Of a stretch of 64,000 bases of DNA, positions 12,113-23,817 are shown piece by piece. Every line of letters begins with the position of its first letter. Position 1 is the first letter of the stretch. Both the position numbers and the translations under genes were made by a program. Origin of the DNA: Margaritispora aquatica (taxonomy: Eukaryota > Ascomycota > Leotiomycetes > Helotiales > Discinellaceae); contig VJWN01000012.1 of NCBI GenBank assembly GCA_007644065.1, forward strand, positions 175,758 to 239,757. The letters run 5' to 3'. A model generated the notes under the pieces. The model did not search any database. It had not been told where the DNA came from and worked only from the letters and a program-made list of their open reading frames with translations.

Positions 12113-12763
12113 GTGAGGACATAGAGTCTGTTCGCGAAATTGGTACTTAGATGTGGACTGTTAATGCAATTGTTGAGATTTTGACTTTGGGCTGAGCTTA
12201 GTATCTGGAACAACGCGACATTGATTAGATTTGTCTTATTTATGGCTCAGGGTAGATAAACACTATCTTATCGCAAGTCTTGAAAACGATTGACTTTTCA
12301 CCTCAATCTTGACCACTCATCCAACAAGATCTCGCTTATTTTTTGGTGATGCACAACCATGGTCAGCAGCCATGGAGCTCAACAGCAGACTCATTTATAA
12401 TGGTACAACCTAAAATACATTATCTTCTTTTCCAAGTCAAAATTATCTCTTCTCTTGATCTCGGTGGTCTTCTCTATTGTACTGTATCCCAAGTATAGGA
12501 ATACAGGGAGAAACCTCAACATTGAAGGTCTACCAAGGCCATGTGCGATTTCTTGATTTCGGTCCCTTAGCAATTGTTCGTACTTCATAAGCATTCCTTC
12601 AGAATAAACGAGATGTAAACGTGGTTTGACAATTAATTTCCGAGAACGTAGAGGTGGCGTCTATTCGAGAAACCTTTCCTGAAATCACTTTTGGGCGGAA
12701 CTTGAAGTCAGGCATGATCGTTCTAAAGATTAAGAAAGTTGTTTACTGATCACAATATCTTTA

Positions 12764-12934
12764 CAGCTTCCATTCGGTTGAAATATTGTCGTCACTAAGA
12801 TCGGACAATATGCCAAAACTATCATCAACCAATGCTGGAAGCAGCCCTTACCTTGGGATCCCATTGTCACCTGTGGACAGATCTTCAATGATGCAGAGAT
12901 CTGGAATGTCTTCATCACTTATGGATATGACTAG
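12764..12934 (+). pseudogene. Relic last exon of the secreted Cys-rich family (copy B)
   Basis: After an acceptor-like CTTTACAG, the frame to TAG at 12932-12934 contains TCGQIFNDAEIWNVFI, nearly identical to CGQIFNDADHWNVIV of copy A and CGQAFESGGWNVFI of copy D. An in-frame TGA lies near its beginning, and no exon with the CCPV motif or signal peptide was found upstream. It is therefore a 3' fragment of a fifth array member. Confidence 0.65.
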
Positions 12935-13848
12935 AGGTAGCATTTGACAACTAACTTTGGAGGTGGTTATCAGTAAATGGGATACGGCGCAGATGATATC
13001 AGCGCGAGTGTGGATCTTGTCCTCAGGTTTGACGATTGATATGGTAGCTAGCCTATCACAATGGATTTTATCTTGAGAAATCTAAACACCTTGTCTTATC
13101 TCAGCCTCTCTCGTTGAATGCTGACAGTCTGAGTAATCCGCGCAGTTACTTTTGTTGTTTCGTACTACGTTGGATGTTCAAATTTGAAGTGCCTCAGTGA
13201 GAACAAATGCCAGATTCTTTTGGCAACAACAGCACAACTCGATCGAAGATTTGGGCTTCCTATTGACTTCTCCTTCTTACTTGAAATGATAGTTCTACAT
13301 TCCCTGACAATTTCTGATGTGACAATTCCGTCACTGGGAGAGCTGCCATAAACCCTACCTCGCTTAACTTAGAATAGTGGAGCCAATCATGATCGAGATG
13401 ATAGAGATTGATGTGATTTACATGCTTGATTAAATCATATTGCCTCAGAGTTAGAAATCAAATACCTTCCATATGAGTTGTCTCCTCCTATCTGACTTGA
13501 CTAATTACAGGTGAACAATTGACCTGAACCCACCAACATGACCTGTCGACTCATACCTTGGCAGAACTTTCCCAATTCCTGTCCCAAGCATATAAACTCA
13601 AATCATGATCAGCTTAACCAACATCGAACGAAAACAACGGCTAAGCTGCTAGTGCTACTATGTGACTTGATGATGGAAAGTGATGGGTTTCGCAGTTGCG
13701 TCAAAATGAACGGGAGTTATTGACAACCAAAGTATTTAAATCACGACACCACTCCCAACAACTTCCAAATCCCAACTTCAATAAATAATTACCTACCCTT
13801 GAAACTGTTCAACAGGCTTCCGCTTTCACAACTATCATCGTATACACC

Positions 13849-14757
13849 ATGCAGTTCATCAATCTCCTCATGAGCTTCACGCTCCTTTCCACCTCAGACT
13901 TAGTTATTAGCGCCAGCCTCCCTGAGAACGTCGATGGCGCTATGATCTCCGCAGCTAGAGGAGCTCTTCAGGGCGCTATATTTGAAGGTTATTTTGGCAC
14001 TCATTATTACAAAGGCAATGGGTCTGTCGAGGTAAGGCCTGGCACAGCTGTGCGTGTTGCTTGAATCGCGGCCTTGGCTAATTGATTTTTGCGACAGGAA
14101 ATTTTCGCTCAAATCGAAAAGACCTACTCCGATTTCAACCGCACCGCCGTCCTGGAGAAGGGAAAAGCCACTAGTGCTGCTATGGGACATACTGTTGAGC
14201 GTGATATCGAGAAGCGCGACGGAATAAGCAGTCCTCCCTATACATTTTGTCTCAAGTGATATGGCGCTTCTACCCACATTCCAGAACCTTACGAGGCTCG
14301 AAGACCTTACCTTAAGTCAACAAACTTTCAATTTTCTCCTTGTCACGCAGGGCTAACCAATACTCAGATTATCTGCTGTCCCGTGGCTGGTCAGTCTTGG
14401 GATTGGGCTGACTACTACGCCATCGAGGAAGAAATCAACCGCCTATTTGGATTTCGTGGCAAGTGGGGAATCGCTGGACAACGATGCTCTCGAATCAGTT
14501 GCTCTTATGACTCCGCTATATATTGGTGCAATGACGTACGTGCCTATCAAGCACTCGCTGCCAAAGAGGATCTGCTAACGTGGTATGATGAACAGAACCC
14601 AGATAGACTCGATCTGGACGTGAAAGTCATTGCAGACGCTGTGAAGATCTTGTCTCATGCCTGTGATGGTATTGCCTTCAACCCTGATCCCACCACCTGT
14701 GGCCAGCGGTTCGTCAACAGATGGAACGTCTTCATCAGTGGTAGCGATAGATGCTAG
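13849..14757 (+). CDS. Secreted cysteine-rich protein, copy C (damaged splice donor)
   Basis: Exons by comparison with copies D and E: 13849-14031, 14098-14223, 14368-14535, 14596-14757 (212 aa). Signal peptide MQFINLLMSFTLLSTSDLVISA; pro-part FEGYFGTHYYKGNGSVE and EIFAQIEKTYSDFNRTA; a Kex2-like EKR at about residue 100; mature domain from ICCPVAGQSW with CSRISCSYDSAIYWCND and a CGQRFVNRWNVFISG ending at DRC. The mature part has eight cysteines, compatible with four disulfides. The second intron's donor, GTAAG in copies D and E, reads ATAAG here (14224-14228), so normal splicing is doubtful; weak GT sites downstream (14231, 14249) might substitute but change the junction. It may be a recent pseudogene or use non-canonical splicing. 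The last intron (14536-14595) is 60 nt and stop-free. Confidence 0.65.
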
Positions 14758-15477
14758 ATGCTTCTTGGCGGATTGTAGTTGCTTGGAGCAAAGCAATCAC
14801 TTGCATCTAATGAGCGTCCTATTTTTGGTGTGTGAAAGGGAATTTTCTTGATTGGGTTTGCTTCTAATTCAACCGGAGAAGGCTTTGGACACTCATATTT
14901 TCATCTTTGATGGACTGTTTGGACTTTAATATCTTGCTTTGGCAGCTGGAGGATTGGATATGCAGGTCTCAATAAACATAGCACAAGCACACAATAGCAT
15001 TTTAGTTGCCACAACCTATCTAGATAACACATGAAAAACGTATTATTGCCTGACTTTGCTACATACAACTAGCTTCCCATGTATTTCGGTCCTATTAATA
15101 TTAGGATTAAGCCAATTTCCATTTATAATTACTCCATTTGTAGTTCCTTGTTCCATTTATAACGTCTCTTCCTGTTCTCCCATGTCCTTTTCCCTTCTTT
15201 CTGCCTGGTCATTCCCAACCGGGCCATTAACACTCCAGATTGAGTAACGTGATACACTGAAGCAGCAGTACAGATTAGGATAGACTCAAATTTGGCAGAT
15301 GCGCTAATGAATAGCCGAACTCAGCCTTGCTCCTGAAGTTTATATATTCTTGACTCCCAAGTTGAAGCTTTGTTTCTTACCTCCACAAGAACCATCTACG
15401 GAATTCAGTATTTCGCAATCACTTCCCCAAACTTCAAAGTCACAACCAAGTTACACCGTCTACAAAACAAAACAAAC

Positions 15478-16380
15478 ATGCAACTCATTAAACTCTTGTT
15501 GAGCTTTATGCTCTTCTCCATCGCCACGGTCTTCTGCGGAAGCACATTTGGACTTGGTAACGTTGATGTTGGAGAAGTTCATGAGTCTCAAGGCTCCCAT
15601 ATGGTTCCTGTCACCGTAGGTTTACTCTATGGAGATGTATCTTCTCAATTAAATCAAACGCTGATATTCTTGCAGTTCGAGGGTTATGTCGGAAACCACT
15701 ACTTCAATGGCACTGGATCAGTTGAGGAGATCTTCGCCCAACTTGAACTTGCACACCCGGACTTCAATCGCACCATCGTTGCTGAGAATGGCAGAGCAAT
15801 TGATGGTATGGACAGGGTTGTTGAACGTGACGAAGCCGGATTGGATATTCAAGAGCGTGGGAATATCGGGGTAAGTGGCTAATAACCAAAATTTCTTCAC
15901 CAAGCTTTAAAACACATTGCCCTTCAACCCATCAATCATCTTTGTTGTACATAGAAACTCTCTTTATAACTATGGGCTAACTTCTTTCAACCGAAATAGA
16001 TGATTTGCTGTCCAGTTCCAGGTCAACCATGGGAATCTTGCAACAGATATTACGTTGAGAACAACTTGTACTATCTCAAATCATTCACAGGCAATTTCGG
16101 TCTCGAAGCTGGTCCTGGCAGATGCGGACGCATCAGCTGCTCTTACAACGCTGGAATCCACTGGTGCAATGATGTAAGTTCAGCCATTATCCCCGTCCGG
16201 TGATACGTTTCAAAACTAACACATCTTCAGAATCCATACCCAATCTCGATCCCTGTTTATGATATCTTCCTTAGTGGAATTAAGCTTTCAGCCACCTGCA
16301 ATCCCGAGCGCAGATCTGTTTGTGGTCAGGCTTTTGAGAGTGGCGGTTGGAACGTGTTCATCACCGGCGAGAGATGCTAA
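15478..16380 (+). CDS. Secreted cysteine-rich protein, copy D (intact)
   Basis: Four exons: 15478-15615, 15676-15870, 16000-16173, 16231-16380; all in phase, 218 aa. Signal peptide MQLIKLLLSFMLFSIATVFC; pro-part FEGYVGNHYFNGTGSVE running directly into EIFAQLELAHPDFNRT; linker VVERDEAG; mature domain ICCPVPGQPW, CGRISCSYNAGIHWCND, SVCGQAFESGGWNVFITG, ending GERC. Nine cysteines in the mature part, eight shared. Unlike copies A, C and E it has no intron between SVE and EIF. Instead it has an intron just before FEGY (15616-15675, 60 nt, no stop, so retention would keep the frame). This is the cleanest member and the best reference for the family. Function unknown; extracellular by signal peptide. 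Confidence 0.82.
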
Positions 16381-16740
16381 TCGGATCTGTGGCGAAGTAA
16401 AGGATGTCGTGCGGTGGTTTACATTGCGAGTCTTAGAGATACTATGATGGCAATGGAACTGGCAATTCTCGATACCTACTTTCAAGAATACCATTAGACA
16501 GAAATAAAACATTTGCGAACACATACGAAATCCCGCAGTACATCATTGTAGGCTAATCCCTCACAACCGCCAGCACCATGAGAAACAATACAAATCAGAA
16601 CTGTTGCATATTGCTCTAGTAAGCTATTCGTTGACCGAAAATAAAGTGTAAAACAGGTTGCAATGTGTGAAGATAAAGAAGGTTTGATCTGCTACACTCT
16701 TCATTCTCCAACAATAAACAACGCAGACATCTTCGCAATC

Positions 16741-17621
16741 ATGCAAACCTCCTTAATCAAGATGATTCTTGGCCTTGTGACACTGCTCACTTCGTCTCTG
16801 GTGCGTCTAAGTCTTCTCTATCTACTTGCGGAAAACACAACTAATTCGTTTCGCGCTCAGGTCCACGGTATCCCTTCTGTTTCTGGCAACTCCGGCAAAG
16901 TTTCGCAAGTCTCTCCAGTCTGCTTCGATGGACAGATTGGTGGATACTACTTCAAGGGCAACGGGACTGTCGAGGTAAGTCGCAGCACAGCAAAAACACA
17001 CATACTCAGCCTTCTAACACAAACAAGAAATCTTGAGCCAGCTCGAGCATGAGCACCCTGCATTCAACCGCACACAAGTCTTCGAGAATGGTATGGCAAA
17101 CCTCGCTGTTGTCGGTGCTGTCACTGAACGTGATGCTGCTGCGACCCATGGTGGAGTAAGTCAAAAGCCTCCAAGTGCAACTACGTCCAGCGCTAACATG
17201 ATCCCCCTACAGAGCCTTTGCTGCCCAGTTGTAGGCCAGCCGTGGTACCCCGCTCAAGCAGATGTCATTGGACAAGGAATTGGCTACCTCTCAGGCATCT
17301 CTGGCTCTTTCTCATTGGGACCTGGTCGTGGAAACTGTGCTCGGATCAGCTGCTCATACAACTCTGGTATCCACTGGTGCAATGACGCGAGTGAACTCTA
17401 TTCTCCCTCTTTGTTCTTTTATCACACCACCTAGGATATCTCTAACATAATCACAGAACAGCTTCCCAATATCCGTTCCAGTCAGTACCATCGTAAGCGA
17501 AGTACAAGCTCTGTAGAAAAGCTGCTGGAATGCTAATAATGGCAAAATCGCATATCTTTGCGGCCAGCGATTCGTTGATGGCAACTGGAATCTATTCGTC
17601 ACCAGCACTGACAGATGCTAA
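16741..17621 (+). pseudogene. Secreted cysteine-rich protein, copy E, with premature stop and altered splice sites
   Basis: Signal peptide exon 16741-16800 (MQTSLIKMILGLVTLL), then 16861-16974 (FDGQIGGYYFKGNGTVE). The acceptor expected before EIL reads AAGAA (about 17023-17030), so the ancestral junction would shift the frame. The next AG gives an in-frame exon 17042-17155 starting LEHEHPAFNRT, losing five residues. Exon 17213-17386 carries LCCPVVGQPW and CARISCSYNSGIHWCND; its donor is GC instead of GT (17387). The last exon (17457 onward) reads NSFPISVPVSTI and stops at TAG 17514-17516. Beyond the stop the same frame continues to LCGQRFVDGNWNLFVTS and DRC with TAA at 17619-17621. The product would lack the last two conserved cysteines. 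Three separate changes make it a probable decaying copy, though a shortened protein could still be made. Confidence 0.7.
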
Positions 17622-19718
17622 ATCTTTGGCATTTTTATATAACGGGACTGTGTCAAGGCATGTTTTGGAGTGCTGAGGAACTTGGTATTTGATGGTCACC
17701 GTTGCTTTGGCGCAACGTTTGTGCTTGGTGGTATTGGAGGCCTTGGCTCTTTCTATAAAAATCTGGTGCGAGTTTACAGACAGAATTAATTCTTGTTACC
17801 TATTTCTTGACTGCTGTCATCCTCTTCTCTTGTGACACTTGCGGTCGTTGAGGTTAGAAACCTCGCCCCATGCCAAGTCTTCAGGGGCTTCGTATGCGTA
17901 TTCGCCTACATGCCAAGCTATACCCCGCCTATTGCAATTGCTCCCTTCCCACTTCTTGAGTGGAACCTGCCCAACATAAAATAACCTGTGTAATACGAAC
18001 AGTACATCAATTTCTTTCGTGTCGTGATTAGCCTGCATCTCGTCTAGCAGCCAACTGAGAGGTACTTGCTGCCGTACATGGTGGGGTATGTTCAAATGCT
18101 TGGCATCTGACATACCAAGCGAGTTTCTGAGGGACAAGAATTTCAATACGGGATCTTCTACCGAGATCACGAACTGATGCCTGATGCACAGAGCAGAGAT
18201 GAGGAATGAAAGCCGAAATTGGAGTCTTTTGACAGAACTCTTGTTCCATAGTATTGATGACATCGCTAGGGAGACAGTGATAGATATGCCAAAACCATGT
18301 TCAAGAACAAAACCAGTACTCATAAGTCTGTGATAATCACAACAAGAGTCTGAGTCATATAATCGTGGCAGTTATCCTCTCTCTTGGTATTGGATCCTTA
18401 AAGTTTGTTCGATCACTACCTTGATACACATGCGGAAGATACACGCTTTATAGTTCTATAATCGTTCTGGAAAATAGCGATGCTTTATCTGAGGTATTTT
18501 GAGGCGAACTTGTTGGGTAAGTGAATGGGCAGAGTGAATGACACAATTAAGTAGCCAAGTTGACGTGGAAAGTTGGTGGGAGCATGCTGATACCTCAAGA
18601 GGATAGGTATCCACGGTAGGAAAGCTTAGACTAACCATTATCAACCCTGAACAAATACGTCGAATGATGCCACAGAACCAGGCTATGTGGATAATCTCTT
18701 GCTTTACTTGCTTACTTTCCTTTGGTACAGATACGTTCAGGGTAAGGGGCGAGCTCATGTTGTGTTCAAACCTGACAATGATACTACAAAAGACAATCGA
18801 CACTTCTCCTCCAATGCTGAGAGAAGGTAGACAGAATGACAAAGACATTAGGTTAGAGATTATGTATGCGAGATCCTTCCCCTCAAGGACATGCTCACAT
18901 GGCTCAAAAGAACTCAAGCAGCACAATGGACCTTGCTACAGGGGAATAGATTGAGATGGGTCTTCATCAAAGTCAAACAAGCCCAAACTATCTTTTCTAC
19001 AATGAACAAGGCAAAAGGATCTTTATAATTAATGAATTTCAGCCATTGACGAGTGTAGGAGTTCGCCATTGAAGAAACCATCGATGGCACCACAAATACG
19101 GGCACATCCTTAGCTGCTTGTGCCTCCCTATTTCATTATCTCATATGCATTGCTTTGAGTCTTCCAATCAAGCCACTCCAGCCATTGACTCTTCCTAAGA
19201 ACGATTGGAATTGAGCTTTTTATATCTCATTCTAAGGACCATGTAGAATGTTGAAGGTTGAACAGATTGCAAAGGTCAAACGTTCCTTGTTCACTGTCTG
19301 TTAGCTTGAGCTTCTGCTTCAACAAAAGAGGCATGCGTAGCAAGATAACCTTTATCTGGCAACCTCTATCTTGCCTTTGCTGATCTACCTTAGGCAAAGG
19401 AGGGAGTGCTTCGCTTGCAGACAACAAAGCGGTAAGCTTCAAGCGCTAGCCTAGAAAGGTCAAAAGAATGCCATTCTGCCCAGCTTTCGCAAATCGTCGA
19501 AGCGAGCAGCGTCAAACCACTCCATTTCGACCTATTTCTTAGAGGCCAGTCGTCAATTTGGATCCATAAAGTGGGCTCCGCTCCACCTTTGCGAATTAAA
19601 GCTCTTCTTCGACGTCAGGCTCAAGCTCAAGCTCTGGCTCTAGCTGTATCGAAACAGCCGCTCCCAACTTCACCATCAGGCTACACTCGAGGCAAGAATT
19701 GCGCAGTATCTCGCAAAC
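17622..19718. other. Intergenic region with two unassigned minus-strand ORFs
   Basis: No recognisable gene. Minus-strand frames at 17817-18323 (168 codons, contains VPLSWLLDEMQANHDTKEID) and 18456-18926 (156 codons) have no motif I recognise and may be chance frames or remnants. Confidence 0.4.
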
Positions 19719-21781
19719 ATGGACTACGAGGCAATCATCAACCGCCTCTTGGAAGAACAGTACAGGCGAGATTGGCCAAGGAAGGAAGACCCCACCAGAG
19801 CTAAGAGGCAACTTCTCGAGCTCGTAGCGTGGGTGAGGTCCGAATATGATTTCTGGACTGACTCCTTGGAACTTTGCGCACGGCTCGAGCAAGCCACAAG
19901 ACTGCGCTTCAGAATTGTTGCCAGAGGGGTATGTTGCGCCTGGCTTTTGCGTGGACGACAGGAACGGAAGCTGATGCCAGTGGTAGTTTTCCGGACTAGG
20001 ACCAACATGTTCTGAGGAAGAGGAGGAAATGAACGAGCATGCTATACTGGACCTTCTGGAAAAGGATATCAGCGACTTCCAACTTGACCAAGCCAAACGC
20101 ACCAAGGATCTGGATATGCAAGGCTGCAGCATCATCGAAGCTGGGAAGAAGCTGGAAGAGAAGAGGGATGCAGATCTCGCTGATTTGGAAAAACAAATCT
20201 CATCTCCTGTGGTGCTCGACCGACTTCGCAAAGGCCTTATTGCTCATACAAATAAGCGTAGGTCCCCTCTCCAATGTGACTTTGTTTGAGAAACTAGCTG
20301 ACACGGAAATAGGTATCAACGAATTGAATAATAAGTTGCCAACCGAGAGACGAAGCGTCTTAGCCATCGCTCAACTTAGACTCCAAAAGGCTATGCAATC
20401 GTTCATCGATGCTACCGGCTGGGGAGACACACCACTCCATAAGCATTTGAGGGATCGATGGCACATTGCGTATCTCCGTGAATGCCAAGACAAAAATCCT
20501 CTTGTCAAAAATGCTCGCGAAGCCGTGAGATTAATGGTTGAAGGATTCAAGAAGTATACTGCCAGTAGCAGCTCCCTGTTTCAGAATCCCAATCTGTTCA
20601 GAATCGCTTGTTCGGTGATCTATGGCCCAGGTGCAGAGCTGGTTATATTTGACGGTGTTTCAGCAGAACAACTTAGAATGCAAGAAGACCACAAAGCTGC
20701 TCTTGCTCGTGCAGCCTCTTCTAGAGCTAGAGATGATGATGATGAATTTCTGATCGATGGTAGCAACGACGACGAAGATGACAACAACTTTGGAAATGAG
20801 TATGATGGTCCTGATGACGAAGCAGTGAGCGAAGAAGACGAGAGTTCTGAGATTGAAGTAGCAGGTCAACAAACCAACGTTGATGCGCCGGGTTGGACGA
20901 CACGCAAGTTTTCAGCATCAGCAACTCCATCAGGAGCAAGAAATTTCTCAACAGCCGCTGTGACTATCATGACTGTCCCTCCTGTGCCAGCTCCAGTCGC
21001 ACTGTCTAATTTGCTTGCAATACCCGCCATCGGTCAAAGCGCACAAGGCATGTTGATTGATGTCAACGCACCAGAAGCTTCGCAACCAAGAACTGACCAA
21101 AGCCTTCAAGATCTAGCCGAAATCGACAACTACTACACCAATCACATCACTCGCCCTGAACCCAGTGCCCCAAATATCGATGCACTGCTCCTTACGCAAG
21201 CTGCTCCCACAGAATTTCCAAACAGCGTAGCAACTGCGAGCGAAGAAAACCTAATCGATCTAGAAGGTCTAACTTTAGATGAAGATCTTAAGGTCACGCA
21301 TGTTCGAATTCCAGATGCTCGCTTGACTTTAGACAGGATTGGGGGCTATCTTTCAGGCCAAACCGCTCCTGCTTGGGACTGGGGAGCCCCTCAAAAGTTC
21401 TGTCATGGGTGCAAGACCAACGACCACAACGATCGCGACTGCGATCGTCCTGACGTGGCGAGCAATCTGAATTATAATCTCGAGTCTGTTGCTACCGATG
21501 TAAAAGACAACCCCGATGGTAGCTGCAGCCATTGTCAGAGCAAGTATCATAACAGCAACGTCTGCCCTGCAGCGTTCCCAGAGATGGAGGAAGATGACTA
21601 CTGTACCATTTGCAGATCCCACGGCCACCGCAATGATACATGCTTCAAGATCCACCCCGGGTTGCGTGCCGAGTACAAGCGCAGAATGGAGGACCGAAAG
21701 AAGCGCGAGGCTCAGAAGTCTTGTGAGGTATGTGGTGCAAAGGGACTGGGCCGCAGGTTCTGTATGCAGCGCCACAACTAG
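19719..21781 (+). CDS. CCHC zinc-knuckle protein, probable RNA/ssDNA binding
   Basis: Likely three exons: 19719-19950, 20000-20257, 20313-21781, which add up in frame to 652 aa. The first donor is uncertain: a strong GTATGT at 19929 gives the wrong phase with the only usable acceptor, while GTGGAC at 19951 keeps the frame. The N-terminal half is charged and helical (LLEEQYRRDWPRKED; DLEKQISSPVVLDRL). A very acidic stretch lies about residues 310-360 of the model, followed by a Pro/Ala/Thr-rich linker. The C-terminus holds four CX2C-type knuckles: CHGCKTNDHNDRDC, CSHCQSKYHNSNVC, CTICRSHGHRNDTC and CEVCGAKGLGRRFC, the last lacking the usual His. CCHC knuckles bind single-stranded nucleic acid. 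It is not retroviral Gag-like in context (no pol or LTR nearby). Precise function unknown. Confidence 0.75.
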
Positions 21782-22852
21782 GTATTAGCAACGGGTAGGA
21801 GACTCAGATAATTGCGTCCATTATGCTGAAGATGAGTGGTTGTTCACACAATCTTGGTTGCTCTATTGCACGTCCTTCAGGACCGTCCTGCTCATGGAAT
21901 ATGTTCACATTGCATAATTATTGCAGTGATGAGATTTGTAAAAAGGTCGGCTTGTAACGAACAGTGGACAGTACAGTGAAGGACACCTGCTAGATCTTAG
22001 TCTAGGGAATACTATACAGATTCTACTGTAATCGCTCTGAAAATCGAGATCGTGAAAATAGTGCTTAGTTGCACCAGGAACTAGTCTAATCGCCGCCAAC
22101 TATGGCAATGCTAAAATTTGCAAGTTCCGTACTTTGAAATTAACCGCAAAACAAAAAGCTGTAAAATGCCAATGAAGCAACCGCCAAAATAACATGTGTG
22201 TTAAACTCGGAAGCAAAAATTAAATGAAGGAATCCCAAGCTTGATTCCAAGCAGCAATACAGAGAGTACTAGATGTCGATCCAACACGTCATGCAAGAAA
22301 GTCAACCTACATGCTGATACAGACTCGATACTTTCTTGGTCTGCATCATCCATCTTCCCAGGACACATGTATCAGCAAATTTCCAGACTGTCCCATATCG
22401 TATGGTTCTACTCCAAGTGCCAGAAGTCCAAATCTTATCCAGGTGACAGGCTCTAGTCTTACGGAGGTAGATGAGTGAACGGTAGAGTCTTTGGGATCGA
22501 ATCTTGGACAAGACCAAGCCTGTTTCCGGGCATATGTACGTACAGACGTATTTATTGGTCTTCGTGCGCCATGTGGGGTTCTACGAACCCATAGTATTCA
22601 ACATTCAAGAACTTCCCCGTGACTAGTTCTCTAGAGTCGTATTCACTATCTTTGATCGTGCAGCCCTCATTCAACCTATTTGGCCAATGCCCAGATACTC
22701 CCTGCCACAGTGCTTTTAATCGTGGTCTTAATCGTCCCTTCTCATGCCGTGCAATGCTGAAAATCAAACCGGGTATCATAACCATAACCATAACTCCAAC
22801 ATCATCGACTGTCCATCCATCTAGTGTCGTTCCAGTAATCAATATGCCCTCC
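21782..22852. other. Intergenic region, no gene seen
   Basis: Short frames only; nothing recognisable. It includes the 3' flanks of the zinc-knuckle gene and of Pop7 (convergent). Confidence 0.45.
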
Positions 22853-23497
22853 TCAGACAAGCCTAACCCCAACCTCCAAGCAACTGACCCTCCTCACCCT
22901 ACTCTCACCCACCTCCTCCCCATCCTCCGCACCAACAACATCATCTATCGCACCCACACTCCCCGTCCTCACGCTAACCTTCACATCACCCTGACCCTGC
23001 CAATACAGCGCCAACTGAAGGACTCTCTCAATCGCCCTCCCCGTGCCTTTCATCAGCACCTCTTCGCCTCTATTCGCCTTTCCCCCATCACCTCCCTTCC
23101 CAGTCGCATTCACAGCGTTCTGAATAGCCCTAACGGCATCCCGCGGGTTCTTCCCCAGGACCAATGGTCCTGTGGCGCGATCCTCAATATGTCCTAGGAG
23201 TTTCCGGACCCGTTTTACGGTCGCGATGAAGGGTGTTGAGGGGGAGATGTAGATTATTTTGGCGTTTTGAGATCCTGAGCGAGGGGCGGAGATAGCGGGG
23301 TGGAGGAGGGGTCGTTTGCTGATTTTGTGGTCTGGAGTTTGTTAGATAAAGTTTGAATAGCCAATTGAGGCAAATTGGGGAGAGGGCGTGAAGGAGTGTT
23401 GGTGCATACCTTTATCTAGGCGGGGGAGCTTCTTATGTTCTGCTGTTGTGGATGATGCTTGGACGGGTTTGATCGATGGTGGTGGATTTTTGGCCAT
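22853..23497 (-). CDS. pop7: RNase P/MRP protein subunit Pop7 (Rpp20 family)
   Basis: Two exons on the minus strand: 23497-23410 and 23331-22853, joined in phase (188 aa) across a 78-nt intron. The central part reads IIYISPSTPFIATVKRVRKL, then AIQNAVNA and EEVLMKGTGRAIERVLQLAL, the Alba-like fold signature of Pop7/Rpp20. The family pairs with Pop6 (Rpp25) on the P3 domain of the RNase P and RNase MRP RNAs, acting in pre-tRNA and pre-rRNA processing in the nucleus. The start MAKNPPPSIKP is the first ATG of the exon. It is transcribed divergently from the Rogdi gene, with 320 bp between the starts. The C-terminal tail after the conserved core is longer than in yeast. Confidence 0.8.
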
Positions 23498-23817
23498 TGT
23501 GCCGTATTGTGGGGGTTGTTCTTGGTTTCTCTTGACTTGATCATATATTTATCTCTTCGTCGCGTTAATTTGGGGAGGAATCGAAAGTTATGTCGCGTTA
23601 TGTGTCTGAGTTTTGGTGTAAACACGATTTTGATATTGAAGTGAGGTTGAATCCAAGAAGTTTTTGAAAAGTCTCCACGACCAAGTCCACTCACCGCCCG
23701 CCCAAAGAAGCCATGATCTCCAGCCCAGCTTCAAGCTCCAGGAAGCTCTCAATCCACTATCAAACATTACAAGACCACCAGATCAAAGCATCACTACACC
23801 AAGAATAATTAATAGAA
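23498..23817. promoter_or_regulatory. Shared upstream region of Pop7 and Rogdi genes
   Basis: A 320-bp stretch between two divergent start codons must hold both core promoters. No specific site is called; a purine/pyrimidine-poor stretch without TATA consensus is all that is seen. Confidence 0.4.

Noticed and set aside
14224..14367. AT-AC (U12-type) intron in copy C
   Set aside because: The segment starts AT but ends in AG and lacks the extended U12 donor; a mutated GT is simpler.
17817..18926. Two minus-strand frames of 168 and 156 codons
   Set aside because: No motif, no splice partners and no similarity to neighbours were seen, so they are not called as genes.
22619..23197. 192-codon plus-strand frame
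   Set aside because: It is antisense to the well-supported Pop7 gene and has no motif of its own.
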